Below, one piece after another: positions 10,424-19,082 of a DNA stretch of 64,000 bases. The stretch is from Alcanivorax sp. S6407 (lineage in GTDB: Bacteria > Pseudomonadota > Gammaproteobacteria > Pseudomonadales > Alcanivoracaceae). The stretch's first letter is position 1; each line of letters opens with the position of its first letter. Below the pieces are notes generated by a model. It made no database searches and was not told the DNA's origin. It saw nothing but the letters and a program-made list of their open reading frames with translations. The DNA is taken from assembly GCF_023016115.1 (NCBI RefSeq), contig NZ_JALKBH010000008.1, positions 1 to 64,000 of the forward strand, written 5' to 3'. The translations under genes and the position numbers were made by a program.

Positions 10424-10548
10424 TTTCTACGAAGCTGCTGTGGGAACGTAGCGCAGCGGAGTAACGCACGGAGTGCGGCCCGAAGGGTGAGCGAAGCGAA
10501 TAACCTGCCTGCAAGCGATCCGAGGCTTGGTGAGGTAAAGATTCCAGA
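10424..10548. repeat. 125-bp REP-like composite, copy 2
   Basis: A direct copy of 10206-10330 with the same start (tttct), the same end (gattccaga) and the same length. The two are separated by 93 bp that contain a cgagttt-type hairpin. Confidence 0.8.
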
Positions 10549-10586
10549 ATCGCTGTTCGGAGGTGAGGAGGCACCGCGCAGCGGCA

Positions 10587-10613
10587 TAAAAAACGGGGCC
10601 CGAAGGCCCCGTT
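10587..10613 (-). terminator. Terminator of the thiolase gene
   Basis: On the minus strand a 9-bp GC-rich stem (aacggggcc/ggccccgtt, loop ttcg) is followed by a T tract. Heptad units of the gacgcca type fill the space between the thiolase stop and this hairpin (10614-10647). Confidence 0.85.
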
Positions 10614-10647
10614 CTCGTCTGGCATCAAGCGTCCAGCGTGTGGCGTC

Positions 10648-11829
10648 TTACACCAGCTCTACCGCCACCGCAGTCGCTTCACCGCCGCCGATACACAGGC
10701 TGGCTACACCGCGCTTGCCGCCGGTGCGCTTGAGCGCGTGGATCAGGGTGAGGATGATGCGTGAGCCAGTGGAACCCACCGGGTGACCCAGGGCACAGGC
10801 GCCACCGTGGATGTTCACTTTCTCGTGGGGGATGCCCAGATCGATCATCGGCATCATGGCAACCATGGCGAAGGCTTCGTTGATCTCGAACAGATCCACA
10901 TCGTCCACGGTCCAGCCCACTTTCTGCATCACAGCTTCAGTAGCACCGATGGGGGCGATGGTGAACTCGCTGGGGTGCTTGCTGTTGGTGGCGTGGGCGA
11001 GGATGCGTGCCAGCGGCTGCAGACCACGTTCGCTGGCCACGGATTCACGGGCCAGTACCAGCGCAGAGGCGCCATCGGAGATGGAGCTGGCGTTGGCGGC
11101 AGTCACGGTGCCGTCTTTGGCGAAAGCCGGACGCAGGGTCGGGATCTTGTCGATGTTGGCGTTGCCGGGCTGCTCGTCGGTGTCGACGACCACTTCGCCC
11201 TTGCGGGTTTTCACGGTTACAGGAACGATTTCGTCCTTGAACCAGCCATTTTCGATAGCGGCCTGGGCGCGCTTCAGGGACTCGATGGCATAGTTATCCA
11301 TGTCTTCGCGGGTAATGCTGCGCTTGTCAGCCACTTCCTGGGCGAAGGAGCCCATCAGACGGCCGGTTTCGGCATCTTCCAGGCCGTCCAGGAACATGTG
11401 GTCGTAGACCTGACCGTGGCCCATGCGCATGCCGCCACGGGCCTTGTCCAGCACGTAAGGGGCGTTGGTCATGGATTCCATGCCGCCGGATACCACGATG
11501 TCATTGGTGCCAGCCTTGATGGAATCGTAGGCAAACATGGTGGCTTTCATGCCGGAGCCACACAGCTTGTTGATGGTGGTGGCGCCTACGTTATCGGGCA
11601 GGCCAGCCTTGCGCATGGCCTGACGGGCCGGGCCCTGCTTGAGGCCAGCGGGCAGTACACAACCCATGATGACTTCCTGCACGTCTTCCGGCTTCAGGCC
11701 GGCGCGGGATACTGCTTCGCGGATGGAGGCCGCGCCCAGTTCGGTGGCGCTGGCGCCAGACAATGAACCCTGGAAGCCGCCCATGGCGGTACGGGCGCCG
11801 TTTACAATAACGATGGCATCATCAGACAT
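10648..11829 (-). CDS. Acetyl-CoA C-acetyltransferase (thiolase)
   Basis: The 393-residue protein interconverts two acetyl-CoA and acetoacetyl-CoA, or acts in beta-oxidation. Motifs: INKLCGSGMKA with the nucleophilic cysteine near residue 89, NEAFAMV near 316, GGACALGHPVGSTG with the catalytic histidine near 350, and CIGGGEA with the second cysteine near 380. Length and spacing match AtoB/PhaA. The start is set at 11829 because AGGAG sits 6-10 bp upstream; the frame stays open further up without a ribosome site. The gene is divergent from sodB. Its stop leads straight into a heptad array and a terminator. Confidence 0.93.
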   Translation of the reverse strand: MSDDAIVIVNGARTAMGGFQGSLSGASATELGAASIREAVSRAGLKPEDVQEVIMGCVLPAGLKQGPARQAMRKAGLPDNVGATTINKLCGSGMKATMFAYDSIKAGTNDIVVSGGMESMTNAPYVLDKARGGMRMGHGQVYDHMFLDGLEDAETGRLMGSFAQEVADKRSITREDMDNYAIESLKRAQAAIENGWFKDEIVPVTVKTRKGEVVVDTDEQPGNANIDKIPTLRPAFAKDGTVTAANASSISDGASALVLARESVASERGLQPLARILAHATNSKHPSEFTIAPIGATEAVMQKVGWTVDDVDLFEINEAFAMVAMMPMIDLGIPHEKVNIHGGACALGHPVGSTGSRIILTLIHALKRTGGKRGVASLCIGGGEATAVAVELV

Positions 11830-12133
11830 GTTTTTCTCCTGCCGAGGTTGACTGGCTTCATGATCATGAAAGCGTGAATCATGAAAAATTGGGGCGCATT
11901 GTACTTGAAACAAGGGCACAGCGCCCCAAGTCTCATGGACCTGCCGGTCACGCCTGGTGATTTGCATATAGCGTCAGCCTATGACGCCGAAAGGCCCGGC
12001 CTCTGCAAGGTGGAGATTGTTGCCGGTAGCTTGTTATTATCGTTCACCCGCCGACCGTTGCCATGCGTCGTCGACGGAGAAATTCTCACCTGCTGCGTGG
12101 GCAGCAGGACACACAATGTCAGGGGAAATGACT
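11830..12133. other. Divergent promoter region between the thiolase gene and sodB
   Basis: These 304 bp hold the start signals of two divergent genes. No repeats, hairpins or convincing regulator sites stand out to me. A small frame from 11881 lacks a ribosome site and I do not call it. Confidence 0.5.
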
Positions 12134-12721
12134 ATGGCTTTCGAACTTCCGCCGCTTCCGTATGAAAAGAATGCTCTGGAACCGCACATCTCTGCGGAGA
12201 CTCTGGAGTTTCACCACGGCAAGCATCACAACGCCTATGTGACCAAGCTGAACGAACTGACAGCGGGCACCGAGAACGAGAGCAAGTCTCTGGAAGAGAT
12301 CATTGCCAGCGCTGAAGGCGGTCTGTTCAACCAGGCAGCCCAGGTGTGGAACCACACTTTCTACTGGAACAGCCTGACCCCGAACGGTGCCGGTGCACCT
12401 TCCGGTGACCTGGCCGCTGCCATCGACAGCGCCTTTGGTTCCTTCGACGAGTTCAAGAGCCAGTTCAACGCCAAGGCGACCGGTAACTTCGGTTCCGGCT
12501 GGACCTGGCTGGTGAAGAACAGCGATGGCTCCCTGGAAATCGTCAACACTGACGACGCTGACACCCCGATTGCCCACGGCAAGGGTCAGACTCCGCTGTT
12601 CACTGTGGACGTGTGGGAGCACGCCTACTACGTGGACTACCGCAATGCCCGTCCCAAGTATCTGGAATCCATCTGGAACCTGATCAACTGGGACTTCGCT
12701 GCCGCCAACTTCGCAGCGTAA
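12134..12721 (+). CDS. sodB: Superoxide dismutase [Fe]
   Basis: This cytoplasmic enzyme disproportionates superoxide to oxygen and peroxide. The 195-residue length is typical. The metal ligands are visible: a histidine in FHHGKHH (about 27), a histidine in QVWNHTFYW (about 74), and the aspartate and histidine in DVWEHAYY (about 157 and 161). The AAQVWNHTFYW context, with the glutamine on that helix, indicates the iron form. ATG 12134 follows AGGGGA at a suitable distance. Two hairpins follow the stop. Confidence 0.96.
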   Translation: MAFELPPLPYEKNALEPHISAETLEFHHGKHHNAYVTKLNELTAGTENESKSLEEIIASAEGGLFNQAAQVWNHTFYWNSLTPNGAGAPSGDLAAAIDSAFGSFDEFKSQFNAKATGNFGSGWTWLVKNSDGSLEIVNTDDADTPIAHGKGQTPLFTVDVWEHAYYVDYRNARPKYLESIWNLINWDFAAANFAA

Positions 12722-12727
12722 TGAACT

Positions 12728-12787
12728 GGCTCCCCGCCCCGGGGAGCCGTTCAGACCATAAAAAAGGCCGCTTTGCGGCCTTTTTTA
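12728..12787. terminator. Double hairpin terminator after sodB
   Basis: The first stem, ggctccccg/cggggagcc, spans 12728-12748. The second, aaaggccgc/gcggccttt with A and T tracts on both sides, spans 12758-12787 and could work in both directions. Confidence 0.85.
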
Positions 12788-12894
12788 TGGCGTTATGGCA
12801 GCATTCTGGTAACTCTGATAGCGTGCCGTTTCGGGATATAAATGCCCCCAAGGCTGTCCATACAAGGGTCAGCACATAACAAAAAAGGTGAAAT

Positions 12895-13440
12895 ATGCGT
12901 TTCCCGGCATGGGTTCTGGTGCTTCTGGCCTGTCTTTTTCAGCCGGTTCTGGCTGAATCCCCCAAGGCCCCGGCAGCAGAAGTCGATCAGGCAAAGACAA
13001 CCGAACAGCAGGACATGGACACCCTGGCGCAGGCAGGTATTCGACAGGCCCTGCAGGCCATCGCCAAATCCGGTGGCATGTACCCGTTTGGTTTGATGAG
13101 TATTGACGGCGACGTAAAAGCGGTGGGTTACTCCGGTGATCCCGCGGATGCAGCGCCGGCGGAAGAGTGGGCTGGTGCCCTGTTCATGAAATTGCGCCAG
13201 ATAGGGAAGGAGCAACCCGAAGTGGATATGCTTTCCCTGTTCAAGCTGCACACCATCACCAACGACGCAGGTGAAGAGATTGTGGGTGTTTGGGCACAGG
13301 TGGATCATCGCCAGGTTCGCCCCTGGGTCATCTTTGTGCCGTTGGTCAAGAATGCAGAAGGCAAACATGAGATCGGTGAGCCGATCTACTACGCCACCGA
13401 GCAACCGCTGTTCGAGTCTCATCAGGCTCAACAGGAGTAG
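12895..13440 (+). CDS. Secreted protein of unknown function
   Basis: This 181-residue protein begins with a Sec signal peptide (hydrophobic residues 5-18, likely cleavage after VLA at 20). The mature part starts with a polar stretch and then a globular region containing GGMYPFG and IDGDVKAVGYSGD. I do not recognise the family. A roadblock- or chaperone-like periplasmic fold would be a guess only. It is followed after 67 bp by the coiled-coil gene on the same strand. Confidence 0.6.
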   Translation: MRFPAWVLVLLACLFQPVLAESPKAPAAEVDQAKTTEQQDMDTLAQAGIRQALQAIAKSGGMYPFGLMSIDGDVKAVGYSGDPADAAPAEEWAGALFMKLRQIGKEQPEVDMLSLFKLHTITNDAGEEIVGVWAQVDHRQVRPWVIFVPLVKNAEGKHEIGEPIYYATEQPLFESHQAQQE

Positions 13441-13507
13441 GAGGTCACGGTTACTGAACCGTGAATTCCGGTAGTATTGGCGTTTGCACACAGGTAAGGC
13501 AGCAGTA

Positions 13508-14383
13508 ATGACAAGAGATCGTGAAGTCAATCTGGGTGATCTGGATGACGTGTCGGTGGATGACCACCGCAAACCGGCCCCCAAAGCGGCCCAGCCCGCC
13601 CCGCGAAAACCGGCGCCGGCCAAACCAGGGGGCAAACCGCCGGGCAAGCCCTCCCGGCCCGCGGCAGCAAAGCCTTCCAGTGGTGGCGGAAACGGAGGCT
13701 GGATGGCTGCCTGCCTGGTACTTGTGGTGCTTATCGCCGTGCTGGGTGTGTGGTTTCACAAGCAGGTTGGAGGGTTGCAGGCCCAGCTGGATAACCGTTT
13801 GAGTGAATCTACCCAGAAGCTGGGTAACCTGGAATCACAGCTGTCGGCCACGGATGAAACCCTGAATCAGTCTTCTGGCAAGCTGCAGGATATCGTCGCG
13901 AGTCATGGCAAGGCACTGGACAAGAATGGTGATGAGATCCGCAAACTCTGGGATCTGGCCAACAAACGCAACCGGGCAGACATTGCCGAACAGGGCAAAA
14001 AGCTTACCGCACTGTCTTCTTCTGTGGCTGGAGTCAAAAAGGCCCAGGCCGGTGTCGATGGCAAGATTACGGATATCAACAAAGAGGCAGCGTCACTCAA
14101 GAAACAGGTGGAAAGTGCAGTCTCTGCGGTGAACAAGAGCAGTCAGCAATGGCAGACCCAGATCAGCCAGATGCAGACGCAGCTGGATGTGCTGGTAGAG
14201 AACTTGAACCAGGTAGAAAAACAGCAGAAAAGCCTGGATGCTGCGATGAACAAGATCAGCAAGGCGCAAGCATCACTGTCTTCACTGGAGGGGCGTGTTG
14301 ACGATGCGGAAGCCGCCGTCGCGGCGTTTGATGCCTACCGTCTGCAGGTCAACAATCGCCTGGATCAGCTGGAAAGTCGCTGA
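13508..14383 (+). CDS. Membrane-anchored coiled-coil protein
   Basis: A 291-residue protein with a cytoplasmic N-terminal segment rich in Pro, Ala and Lys (about 25-60) and one transmembrane helix (about 66-85). A long extracytoplasmic region follows with strong heptad-type coiled-coil character and many Gln, Lys and Ser residues (about 90-291). The architecture resembles cell-envelope scaffolds and uroporphyrinogen-operon HemX-like proteins, but I cannot name it. ATG 13508 follows AAGG; the frame extends to a TTG at 13484 without support. The next gene has the same build, suggesting a functional pair. Confidence 0.65.
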   Translation: MTRDREVNLGDLDDVSVDDHRKPAPKAAQPAPRKPAPAKPGGKPPGKPSRPAAAKPSSGGGNGGWMAACLVLVVLIAVLGVWFHKQVGGLQAQLDNRLSESTQKLGNLESQLSATDETLNQSSGKLQDIVASHGKALDKNGDEIRKLWDLANKRNRADIAEQGKKLTALSSSVAGVKKAQAGVDGKITDINKEAASLKKQVESAVSAVNKSSQQWQTQISQMQTQLDVLVENLNQVEKQQKSLDAAMNKISKAQASLSSLEGRVDDAEAAVAAFDAYRLQVNNRLDQLESR

Positions 14384-14449
14384 GCCGATCGATCGGGGTC
14401 GGGGAGTCACAGGCTCCCCCTAAACAATAATGACAAAGAGCAATTTGTC

Positions 14450-15139
14450 ATGGCCAAGTTGCCGGAAAATAAAGAACGACGTTTGCAGGGCCTGAACCAG
14501 GATGTGCTGGCAGTTCAGACCCCCGTAGAACCTGTTGCCAACGAGCCAGTACCGCTGCGCAAGGCAAGCCGCCGGCAGCAGCCGGTGAGTGTGTCCGAGA
14601 GCGGGCGCTCCGGCACCGTGTGGCTGGCATTGGGCATCGCCATCGTTGCCCTGCTGCTGGCGGTGTGGCAGTGGATGAGCAACATGCAGCTCAGTGGCGA
14701 GCTGAGTGATCTCAAGGCGCAGTATTACCGGCTGGCGTCTACCGTCGAGAATGCGGCAGAGCAGGCACCTCGTGCGGCTGCTCGAGAGCCTGCGCCCGGC
14801 GGATCTGTGGATGCCTCGGCACTGACCAACCTGCGTGATGACCTGCGTGAGCTCAGCTCCCGGGTGCGTGCTTTGAGCGTCTCTGTAGCCAAGGCCGGCC
14901 AGGACGATGGTGAAACCGCCAAACTGGAACAGCGCATTGCCGATCTGGAATCCAGCCTTAAATCTGTTTCGGGCCGGGTAACGACGCTGGCCAATCGTCC
15001 GGCACCCACTGCAGCTCCGGCGCCGGCACCGACCACCGTCAAGGCAGCACCGGATCCGAGAGTGGATGCCCTGCAAACCAAGGTCACCAAAATCGACAAG
15101 GATCTGCAAGCGCTGTACCGCATTCTCCAGGGCGGCTGA
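14450..15139 (+). CDS. Second membrane-anchored coiled-coil protein
   Basis: The 229-residue protein has a basic N-terminus, a transmembrane helix near residues 61-78, and a periplasmic coiled coil. The coiled coil is interrupted by Ala/Pro linkers (about 105-120 and 180-200), and a short C-terminal helix ends LYRILQGG. It lies 66 bp after the previous coiled-coil gene on the same strand, so an operon is likely. Similar topology without obvious sequence identity suggests hetero-coiled-coil partners. Function unknown. Confidence 0.65.
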   Translation: MAKLPENKERRLQGLNQDVLAVQTPVEPVANEPVPLRKASRRQQPVSVSESGRSGTVWLALGIAIVALLLAVWQWMSNMQLSGELSDLKAQYYRLASTVENAAEQAPRAAAREPAPGGSVDASALTNLRDDLRELSSRVRALSVSVAKAGQDDGETAKLEQRIADLESSLKSVSGRVTTLANRPAPTAAPAPAPTTVKAAPDPRVDALQTKVTKIDKDLQALYRILQGG

Positions 15140-15196
15140 TTCCCGCCCGCAAAGCGGTGGTAATTGCAGAATTCCCTGCTAGAATAGCCGCCCATT

Positions 15197-15281
<85 letters not shown>

Positions 15282-15290
15282 TCTCAAGAG

Positions 15291-15326
15291 AAAGGCCGTA
15301 GCAGCTCGCTGTTACGGCCTTTTTTT
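15291..15326 (+). terminator. Terminator of tRNA-Leu
   Basis: The stem aaaggccgta.cagc pairs with gctgttacggccttt, followed by a run of T residues, ten bases after the tRNA end. Confidence 0.85.
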
Positions 15327-15328
15327 AT

Positions 15329-16144
15329 GCCGCTCCGCGGCTGCAACACGCTTCATGCAACATGCAACCCGCATCGGGGTGGGGGGTGTTTTGTTGGGAT
15401 GGCGCATGCTGCGGTGATGGTAGGTTCTGCCTGGATGGCATATTCGGTGCGGATACTCTATCTCACCAACATAGCTGTGTCCTCGCCGCAACGTACGAGG
15501 TTTCTGTAGGAGCACCTCTCGAGGTGCGAACCTGCGGTGGTGGTGGCTCCCTCCTGGCTGGGATGGCTCCTGCTGATATTTCATCTCACTATGATACGTG
15601 CTTGTCCTCGCCGGACGGGCCCAAAGGGGTGTAACGCGACACCCCTCTGGACTCCCCCGCGCCCCGACTCCGTTCGACCCGCTCCGCGGGCACACTCCGG
15701 TACTCAGGATCTGGCGGACGCAAAAAAGACTCGCTCCGCTCAGACAGGTTTTTTGCTCTACGCCGCCAGATCCTTCCGTTCCTCGACTCACTCTAACGGG
15801 GAAGATGCCGTGCTGATGGAATTGGTGCGTTTTCATAGCACAAACGCAGAAGATGGCTGTAGGAGCACCACTTGAGGTGCGAATCTGCGGTGAAAGTGGC
15901 ACATGCCCGGCTGGCTAATGCTGGCCTGCAGTTTCATCGCACCGATAAAGGTGTGTGTCCTCGCCGGACGGGCTGAGGTACTGGCGCGATCGTGCCGAAA
16001 AAATTGGGCGTGAAGCGGTTGCTGGTTTTTGTAGGAGTCCATGCTTGCATGACGATCCGGCGTGGGGGAGGGCTGTGTGCCTGTGTGGTGACTCTGATGT
16101 GCTAGTCTTCGCTGTTCGCAAACCCTCCCGTTAATGGAAGCACC
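15329..16144. other. 816-bp gene-free region with REP-linked direct repeats
   Basis: It starts with a heptad run (15342-15374). Three degenerate direct repeats of about 90-125 bp follow, around 15405-15490, 15505-15620 and 15860-15972. They share a tgcggtg start, a catctcac middle and a gtcctcgcc end; the last two begin with a REP palindrome (gtaggagcacct/aggtgcgaa). Between copies two and three lies an inverted repeat (ggatctggcgg near 15707 against ccgccagatcc near 15764) that encloses A6 and T6 tracts. Frames here look like shadows; I see no gene. Confidence 0.65.
16031..16060. repeat. REP-like palindrome upstream of NYN gene
   Basis: It reads gtaggagtccatgcttgcat then gacgatccgg. A near-identical direct copy lies at 16728-16757, on the other side of the NYN gene. 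A further relative is at 34745. Confidence 0.75.
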
Positions 16145-16621
16145 ATGCCTCGTATCGCCGTCTTTGCAGACGTACAGAATATCTACTACACCACTCGCCA
16201 GGCGTTTGGGCGTCAGTTCAACTACCGGGCCTTGTGGGACCGGCTTTCGGCTCAGGGGGAGATTCAGGTTGCCATGGCCTATGCCACTCATCGTGGCGAT
16301 GACGGGCAGACCCGATTTCAGGATGCCCTTCGGCACATGGGGTTTACCGTCAAACTCAAACCTTATATCCAGCGTAGCGACGGCTCTGCCAAGGGCGATT
16401 GGGATGTGGGGATTGCGGTGGATGTGATGACCCATGCGCCGCAGGTGGATAGGGTGGTGCTGCTGTCCGGGGATGGGGATTTCGATGTGTTGCTGTCGGC
16501 CATCAAGGTGAATCCCGGAGTGCGCACCGAGGTCTATGGGGTGGAACCGTTAACCGCCCGATCCTTGATTGAGAGTACCGATGTGTATCACCCGATAGAT
16601 ACAGATTTGTTGCTGCCTTGA
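16145..16621 (+). CDS. NYN-domain (LabA-like, DUF88) predicted RNase
   Basis: The 158-residue protein is almost entirely one NYN domain, the PIN-like fold of predicted metal-dependent ribonucleases. The acidic residues line up: FADVQNIYY (about 7-14), KGDWDVGIAVD (about 80-90) and LLSGDGDFDVL (about 105-115). These should bind the catalytic divalent metal. The substrate RNA is unknown. The gene is monocistronic, lies in repeat-rich DNA and is bracketed by direct REP copies. A second NYN protein is encoded at 58622. Confidence 0.88.
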   Translation: MPRIAVFADVQNIYYTTRQAFGRQFNYRALWDRLSAQGEIQVAMAYATHRGDDGQTRFQDALRHMGFTVKLKPYIQRSDGSAKGDWDVGIAVDVMTHAPQVDRVVLLSGDGDFDVLLSAIKVNPGVRTEVYGVEPLTARSLIESTDVYHPIDTDLLLP

Positions 16622-16727
16622 TACAGACGGCGGATTCCCTTCCGCTTTTCTGGAACTCAGTCATTTCAAAACCGCTGGCGTTTACCGAAATAACGGAGAA
16701 GCTCCTCTCGCAGGGCTGTTTTGCAGG

Positions 16728-16757
16728 CAGGAGCCCATGCTTGCATGACGATCCTGA
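16728..16757. repeat. REP-like palindrome downstream of NYN gene
   Basis: Direct copy of 16031-16060, reading gcaggagcccatgcttgcat then gacgatcctg. Confidence 0.75.
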
Positions 16758-16769
16758 GCCAACGAGCGA

Positions 16770-18404
16770 TCACACCGGCTGCAGTTGCCATTCCTTCTCT
16801 GTCACCGTCAGGTGATGGCTCAATGCCAGATTGTTTAGAAATACCCTGTCGTGAGACACCACTATGAGTGTTCCGCGGTACTGCCGCAGCATGCTTTCCA
16901 GTGCTTTGATTGAGGCCAGGTCCAGATGGTTGCCCGGTTCGTCCAGCAGTAACAGGGAAGGGGGTGATGCAGCGTAGAGCAGGCAGGCGAGTGTACCTTT
17001 CAATTTTTCGCCGCCACTGAGTTCAGTGAAGCGGCAACGGATTTTTTCCTCACCAAGACCAAGCTGAGCAAGGAGCATCCGCAGTTGTCCCTCGGGCGCC
17101 ACGGGGTTCGCTCCCTTGAGTTGATCGAGCAAAGTGTATTGTGGGTTGAGATACTCCAGATGCTGGTCCAGATAACGGCTGTGTTCCGGTATCAGGCATT
17201 CACCCGCCCGGGCAGCCTGCCTGCCGGCCATTACTTTGAGCAATGTGGATTTTCCACAGCCGTTTGGTCCTGTCACGGCGACGCGCTGTCCTTGCCGGAC
17301 TGACAGGTCGATGGGCTGTCGGGATGTACAGTCGAAAGGCAGAAGTAGTTGATTCAACTGCACGGCAATGCCGCCTTTCATGCTGGGCAAAAGGTCGGAA
17401 TGCAGATAGATCGAGGTATCACTTTTGAGGGCCGCTGCCGCCGTGCCCACGGCCTTCTGATGTTTGTCCCTGATAGTTGCCTGTTGTCGTTTCAGCGCGC
17501 CATGACTGGCTTCGCAGCGTTCTTTCTGCTTGTCCAGCAGCACCTTTGCCTGGTTTCCCTGTCTGGCTTGTTGTCTGCCTCGTGCCTGGCGATGGGCCTG
17601 TCTGTCCTGTTGCTGACGCAGGGTTCGCTCAGCCCGCTGGCGAGCCAGCCTGGTCTGATCGAGATGCTGTTGTGCATTTTGAGTTTCACGGGTCCTGGCT
17701 TCTGCATAGAACGCATAATTGCCACCATAACGTTTCAATCCGTGGCTGGTTAGCTCTACCGTATGTGTCATGGTCTCCAGCAGCTCCCGGTCATGGCTGA
17801 TGACAATCAGACCGCGTTGCCATTGGCTAAGCAGACTCATCAGCGTCTCTCTTCCTTCCCTGTCCAGATGATTGCTGGGTTCATCCAGAATCAGGAAGTC
17901 GGCGTCGGACAGCTGGGCGCCAGCCAGCGCGGCCCGCATGCCTTGACCACCACTGAGTTGCTCGGCCGGTGCATGCAATGGGATATCGCCGAGCCCGAAC
18001 TGATCAAGCTGAAAACGGAAGCGCTCTGGGAGATCCCAGCCGTCGCCCACCAGGTCAAAGTCTTCAGGCTCACAGCTGCCCGTTTCAATCCTTGATAGTG
18101 CCTGCAAGGCAGAGGCCAGACCGGCCAGACCCGCCACAGAGATACCCTGAGCGGAGGTGATCTGCTGTGCGAGGTAATGAACGTTGCCGGAGGCAAGGCA
18201 TTGGCCCTCGGAAGGGGCAAGCTGTCCGGCCAGAATGCTGGCCAGCAGGGTCTTGCCCACACCGTTACGACCTACCAGTCCGGTGGGGGTGTGGTCGAAG
18301 GTATGGTTCAGGCCGGAGAACAGCGGATTGCCGTCCGGCAAGGTGAGAGATACGTCTCTCAGCGTGATAAAAGGATTTGTCATGCTTGATACCATGGATG
18401 CCAT
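16770..18404 (-). CDS. ABC-F family ATPase
   Basis: This soluble protein of 544 residues has two ABC cassettes and no membrane part, as in the ribosome-acting ABC-F group. Cassette 1 has Walker A GRNGVGKT (about 45), signature LSGGQ and Walker B LILDEPSNHLD. Cassette 2 has GPNGCGKST, LSGGE and LLLDEPGNHLD. Between them lies a basic, Arg/Gln-rich linker (about 235-300) that forms the P-site tRNA interaction arm in this family. Start 18404 is chosen because a GGGGGAG sequence lies 5-6 bp upstream. Members either adjust translation or protect against antibiotics; the subclass is not clear from motifs. Confidence 0.88.
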   Translation of the reverse strand: MASMVSSMTNPFITLRDVSLTLPDGNPLFSGLNHTFDHTPTGLVGRNGVGKTLLASILAGQLAPSEGQCLASGNVHYLAQQITSAQGISVAGLAGLASALQALSRIETGSCEPEDFDLVGDGWDLPERFRFQLDQFGLGDIPLHAPAEQLSGGQGMRAALAGAQLSDADFLILDEPSNHLDREGRETLMSLLSQWQRGLIVISHDRELLETMTHTVELTSHGLKRYGGNYAFYAEARTRETQNAQQHLDQTRLARQRAERTLRQQQDRQAHRQARGRQQARQGNQAKVLLDKQKERCEASHGALKRQQATIRDKHQKAVGTAAAALKSDTSIYLHSDLLPSMKGGIAVQLNQLLLPFDCTSRQPIDLSVRQGQRVAVTGPNGCGKSTLLKVMAGRQAARAGECLIPEHSRYLDQHLEYLNPQYTLLDQLKGANPVAPEGQLRMLLAQLGLGEEKIRCRFTELSGGEKLKGTLACLLYAASPPSLLLLDEPGNHLDLASIKALESMLRQYRGTLIVVSHDRVFLNNLALSHHLTVTEKEWQLQPV

Positions 18405-18652
18405 GTACTCCCCCTGCATTTGGGGGCTGGTGGAGACTGGCCGTTGTTATAACGGCGGCATCAATGGCGCATTGGACAAATACCTGTGTTGGCGGGCGGA
18501 CGCCCGTGTTACCTAATAGAGTAGCCCATGCAGAATAAGTTCCTCAATCAACGCGGCGCTAATACCTGTTCCCGGTTATCGATTTAGCCCGTTCATCGCC
18601 TTGCAGCCTGTCTTTCAGCGGCGTAGAACAGGAAGTGTCTCTGGAGGTTTCC

Positions 18653-18892
18653 ATGCCGGATAACAGGCCGCACAATCACAATGATCACCATGATGATGTC
18701 GATGAGAGCACCGCTGATGGCGGGCGAAAGATCGAAAGAGAAAAGTGGGCGCTACTGGGGCTGGCGCTGCTGGTGGCCGGTGCGGTGGTGCTCGGCATGC
18801 TCACTCACGCGGAAAGTCTCGAGGTTCGCAACGCCATGAAAGACATCAGGATCATGATTGATGACGGGCTGAGTGAATCCGGGGAGAGCTAG
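18653..18892 (+). CDS. Small single-pass membrane protein
   Basis: The 79-residue protein has a His/Asp/Asn-rich N-terminus (HNHNDHHDD, about 6-15) that could bind metal. One transmembrane helix follows (about 36-55), then a short acidic tail. ATG 18653 follows GGAGG at 6 bp. No family is recognised. The 248 bp upstream show nothing except the ABC-F start signals. Confidence 0.6.
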   Translation: MPDNRPHNHNDHHDDVDESTADGGRKIEREKWALLGLALLVAGAVVLGMLTHAESLEVRNAMKDIRIMIDDGLSESGES

Positions 18893-19082
18893 GTATCCGC
18901 GGCATTGCGCTTCGCGCTCGTATTATGACGGAACATATCCCTCGACCTGGCCCGCAATCGTTGTTGCGCGTTTTGAATGCAGGGCATGCATCGTCAAAAC
19001 ATGGCTGGAATGCGAGCCAGCCTGACCAGCCGCGCAGGGAGCAAGGGGATGGCGAGGTGCCGAGGCGCCTCGCCCTTTCTTG

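Larger units (their letters stand above)
9926..10647. other. 722-bp gene-free region packed with repeats
   Basis: It holds the promoter side of fabY (9926-10100), a mixed catgagc/gctacaa heptad array, two 125-bp direct repeats and a degenerate cgagttt hairpin (10332-10406). It ends with the thiolase terminator and a short heptad run. I see no credible coding frame. Confidence 0.7.

Noticed and set aside
15164-15185. Sigma-70 promoter of tRNA-Leu (ttgcag and tagaat)
   Set aside because: The two hexamers are only about 10 bp apart, far from the usual 17, so the pair is not convincing.
15312-15902. 196-residue minus-strand frame in the gene-free region
   Set aside because: Its repeated HHRRFAP and SQPG segments come from translating the DNA repeats; there is no ribosome site and no conserved domain.
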